Origin: CAZNXE01 sp964576465
GTDB lineage: Bacteria > Planctomycetota > Planctomycetia > Pirellulales > JAEUIK01
DNA length: 15,113 nt
NCBI GenBank assembly: GCA_964576465.1
Contig: CAZNXE010000129.1
Span: 1 to 15,113 of the forward strand
Direction of reading: 5' to 3'
Below, in pieces: positions 14,371 through 15,113 of the stretch (within the stretch, counting starts at the first letter, position 1; the number at the start of each line of letters is the position of its first letter). The position numbers and the translations under genes are program-made. A model generated the notes under the pieces. It did no database searches and was not told the origin of the DNA. It worked only from the letters and a program-made list of their open reading frames with translations.

Positions 14371-14648
14371 CTCGTGAGCGGAATGAGTTGCCGCCAACGA
14401 CGTACCGAACGAGTCTACGTAGACGGGTCCGCATCTGGAAAGACAGGAAGTCTTTCTGCGGACCACGGAGCCTAAGCCGTCTGGCAGGGAAGCCGACGGT
14501 TGGCTTCGAAGTCTCCTCGACTCGAAGCAATCGGTAGGCGATGTCTCGCGGCAACCACATCGTAGAGCGACGGATCCAATCGCTCCCGGAATCTGGATAA
14601 AGTGTCCTTTGCCCCCCTGGGACACTGCCTATTCCGGGGGCTTTTTTT
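14371..14648 (+). ncRNA. Candidate structured non-coding RNA, about 280 nt, unknown class
   Basis: A strong promoter and a strong intrinsic terminator delimit this stretch, and it holds no convincing ORF. Visible elements: hairpin A, GGTCCGCA (14426-14433) with TGCGGACC (14457-14464), continued by GAAAGAC (14438-14444) with GTCTTTC (14450-14456), loop AGGAA, bulge TCTG. Hairpin B, CCGTC-T-GGC (14477-14485) with GCCGACGG (14492-14499). Hairpin C, GCTTCG-A-AGTC (14503-14513) with GACTCGAAGC (14519-14528). Hairpin D, GAGCGA (14565-14570) with TCGCTC (14580-14585). GTTGCCGC (14387-14394) is complementary to GCGGCAAC (14548-14555) and would close A-C into one multibranch domain. A 30-codon frame (14383-14475) exists but overlaps the strongest stem. 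I do not find the signature bases of RNase P RNA, tmRNA or SRP RNA; 6S RNA cannot be excluded. Confidence 0.55.
14611..14648 (+). terminator. Strong intrinsic terminator of the ncRNA candidate
   Basis: GCCCCC (14611-14616) pairs with GGGGGC (14636-14641), with two more G-C pairs possible inside, and seven T follow directly (14642-14648). It is the clearest terminator in the window. Confidence 0.85.
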
Positions 14649-14757
14649 GCGCGCTGCGTGAGTCACGGTGGCTCATCGGGCAGTTCATCGACAACTGGCT
14701 ACACGATTCGGATGTTGCTGAATACAAGAGAATTGCTTGGTCTCACTGCCGATATCA

Positions 14758-14780
14758 CACTGCTGGACAAGCCAGCAGTG
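14758..14780. repeat. Perfect 9-bp hairpin, REP-like, behind glgC
   Basis: CACTGCTGG (14758-14766) and CCAGCAGTG (14772-14780) are perfectly complementary around ACAAG. It lies 31 bases past the glgC stop but no T run follows on the minus strand. From memory, hairpins with this TGCTGG...CCAGCA core are very frequent in planctomycete genomes, so I read it as a dispersed repeat that may also protect or end the glgC transcript. Confidence 0.5.
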
Positions 14781-14810
14781 GCACCCAGAGTGGATGAGTG
14801 AACGGAAGGA

Positions 14811-15113
14811 TTAGCCCCGTGCAGGCTCGGCTTCGAGGTATTCCTCGACTCCATCGCCCTTGGCGATCACGACCACGCCGTTGTCGCTAACCGTGAAGCC
14901 GCGGGCGCGATCGAAGTTAAGATCGAAGCCGATCTCGGCGCTTGGCGGGATGACGACCTGCTTGTCGATGATCGCCCGGCGAATCTTGGCGTGGCGTCCT
15001 ACGTTGACGCCCTCGAACAAGATCGAATCTTCGACGCTGGCTAATCTATTCTCACGCCCCCTGGGCCCGATGATCGATCGAGCGAATTATCCGCCTGAGA
15101 GGATCGAGGCTGG
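14811..15113 (-). CDS. glgC: Glucose-1-phosphate adenylyltransferase, C-terminal part, with an in-frame stop
   Basis: The minus-strand frame ends at TAA (14811-14813). Residues SVEDSILFEGVNVGRHAKIR, then RAIIDKQVVIPPSAEIGFD and FTVSDNGVVVIAKGD, are the left-handed beta-helix end of ADP-glucose pyrophosphorylase, which makes ADP-glucose for glycogen and is allosterically controlled through this region. Reading upstream in the same frame gives RSIIGPRGRENRLASVED, close to the family's RSxLGPxVRVNSxxxVED, but a TAA occurs at 15087-15089 between SILSGG and FARSIIGP. The stop and the odd residues around it suggest either sequence errors near the contig end or a broken gene. A neighbouring frame reads IIRSI across the same bases, which fits the family better, so an indel pair is also possible. 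The catalytic N-terminal domain lies outside the window. Confidence 0.8.

Noticed and set aside
14383..14475. 30-codon frame beginning MSCRQRRTERVYVDG inside the ncRNA candidate
   Set aside because: No good ribosome binding site, no recognisable motif, and it spans the strongest hairpin. It remains the main alternative if the RNA proves to be an mRNA.
14371..14648. RNase P RNA, tmRNA or SRP RNA
   Set aside because: The GAGGAAAGTCCGG-type core, tRNA-like ends and GGAAGGAAGCAG-type loop of these RNAs are not present; 6S RNA cannot be judged by eye.

Overview
The window looks like a chromosomal segment of a planctomycete, most likely in the Pirellulales. The grounds are a sigma-factor-like protein of a type I remember from that group, several secreted proteins known only as planctomycete hypotheticals, a short MnmE-like GTPase, scattered palindromic and MITE-like repeats, and loosely packed genes with frequent GTG starts. 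No rRNA, tRNA, CRISPR array, prophage or intact insertion sequence was found. The taxonomic call rests on recalled family knowledge, not on a search.

Layout. 1-319 (-) is the 5' part of a regulator, possibly sigma-factor related. A 694-base AT-rich gap follows. 1014-2420 and 2464-3255 (+) encode a secreted protein with a PsbP/DcrB-like C-terminal domain and a DUF3891 protein. 3256-3727 is a repeat graveyard: the first codons of a REP-associated tyrosine transposase, three palindromes, a decayed MITE-like element and another hairpin. 3728-4720 (+) is a secreted protein of unknown function. 4799-8211 (+) is a housekeeping block: rpmA with a terminator behind it, then a tight obgE-coaX-mnmE-like series. 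8454-10415 (+) is a secreted TPR protein behind a structured leader with a very good ribosome binding site. 10416-10734 holds an intact 106-bp inverted-repeat element. 10735-12540 (+) is a dynamin-like membrane GTPase, convergent with tadA (12567-13025, -), which lies downstream of a zinc-ribbon membrane protein (13068-14015, -). The window ends with the 3' part of glgC (-), which carries an in-frame stop close to the edge.

The most interesting object is in the 795-base gap between the zinc-ribbon gene and glgC. A near-consensus sigma-70 promoter (TTGACC, 17-base spacer, TATTCT; 14336-14364) is followed by about 280 bases with several strong hairpins, a long-range 8-bp pairing and a textbook intrinsic terminator ending in seven T (14611-14648). 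There is no convincing reading frame. I read it as a stand-alone structured non-coding RNA of a class I cannot name; it does not show the signature motifs of RNase P RNA, tmRNA or SRP RNA.

How the genes fit together. rpmA, obgE and an mnmE-like gene concern ribosome assembly and tRNA or ribosome GTPases, tadA makes inosine 34 in tRNA, and coaX makes 4'-phosphopantothenate for coenzyme A. The secreted proteins are probably lineage-specific envelope proteins with no visible link to these. Two of the GTPases (Obg and the dynamin-like protein) have non-canonical G4 motifs, and the MnmE-like protein lacks the C-terminal catalytic cysteine motif.
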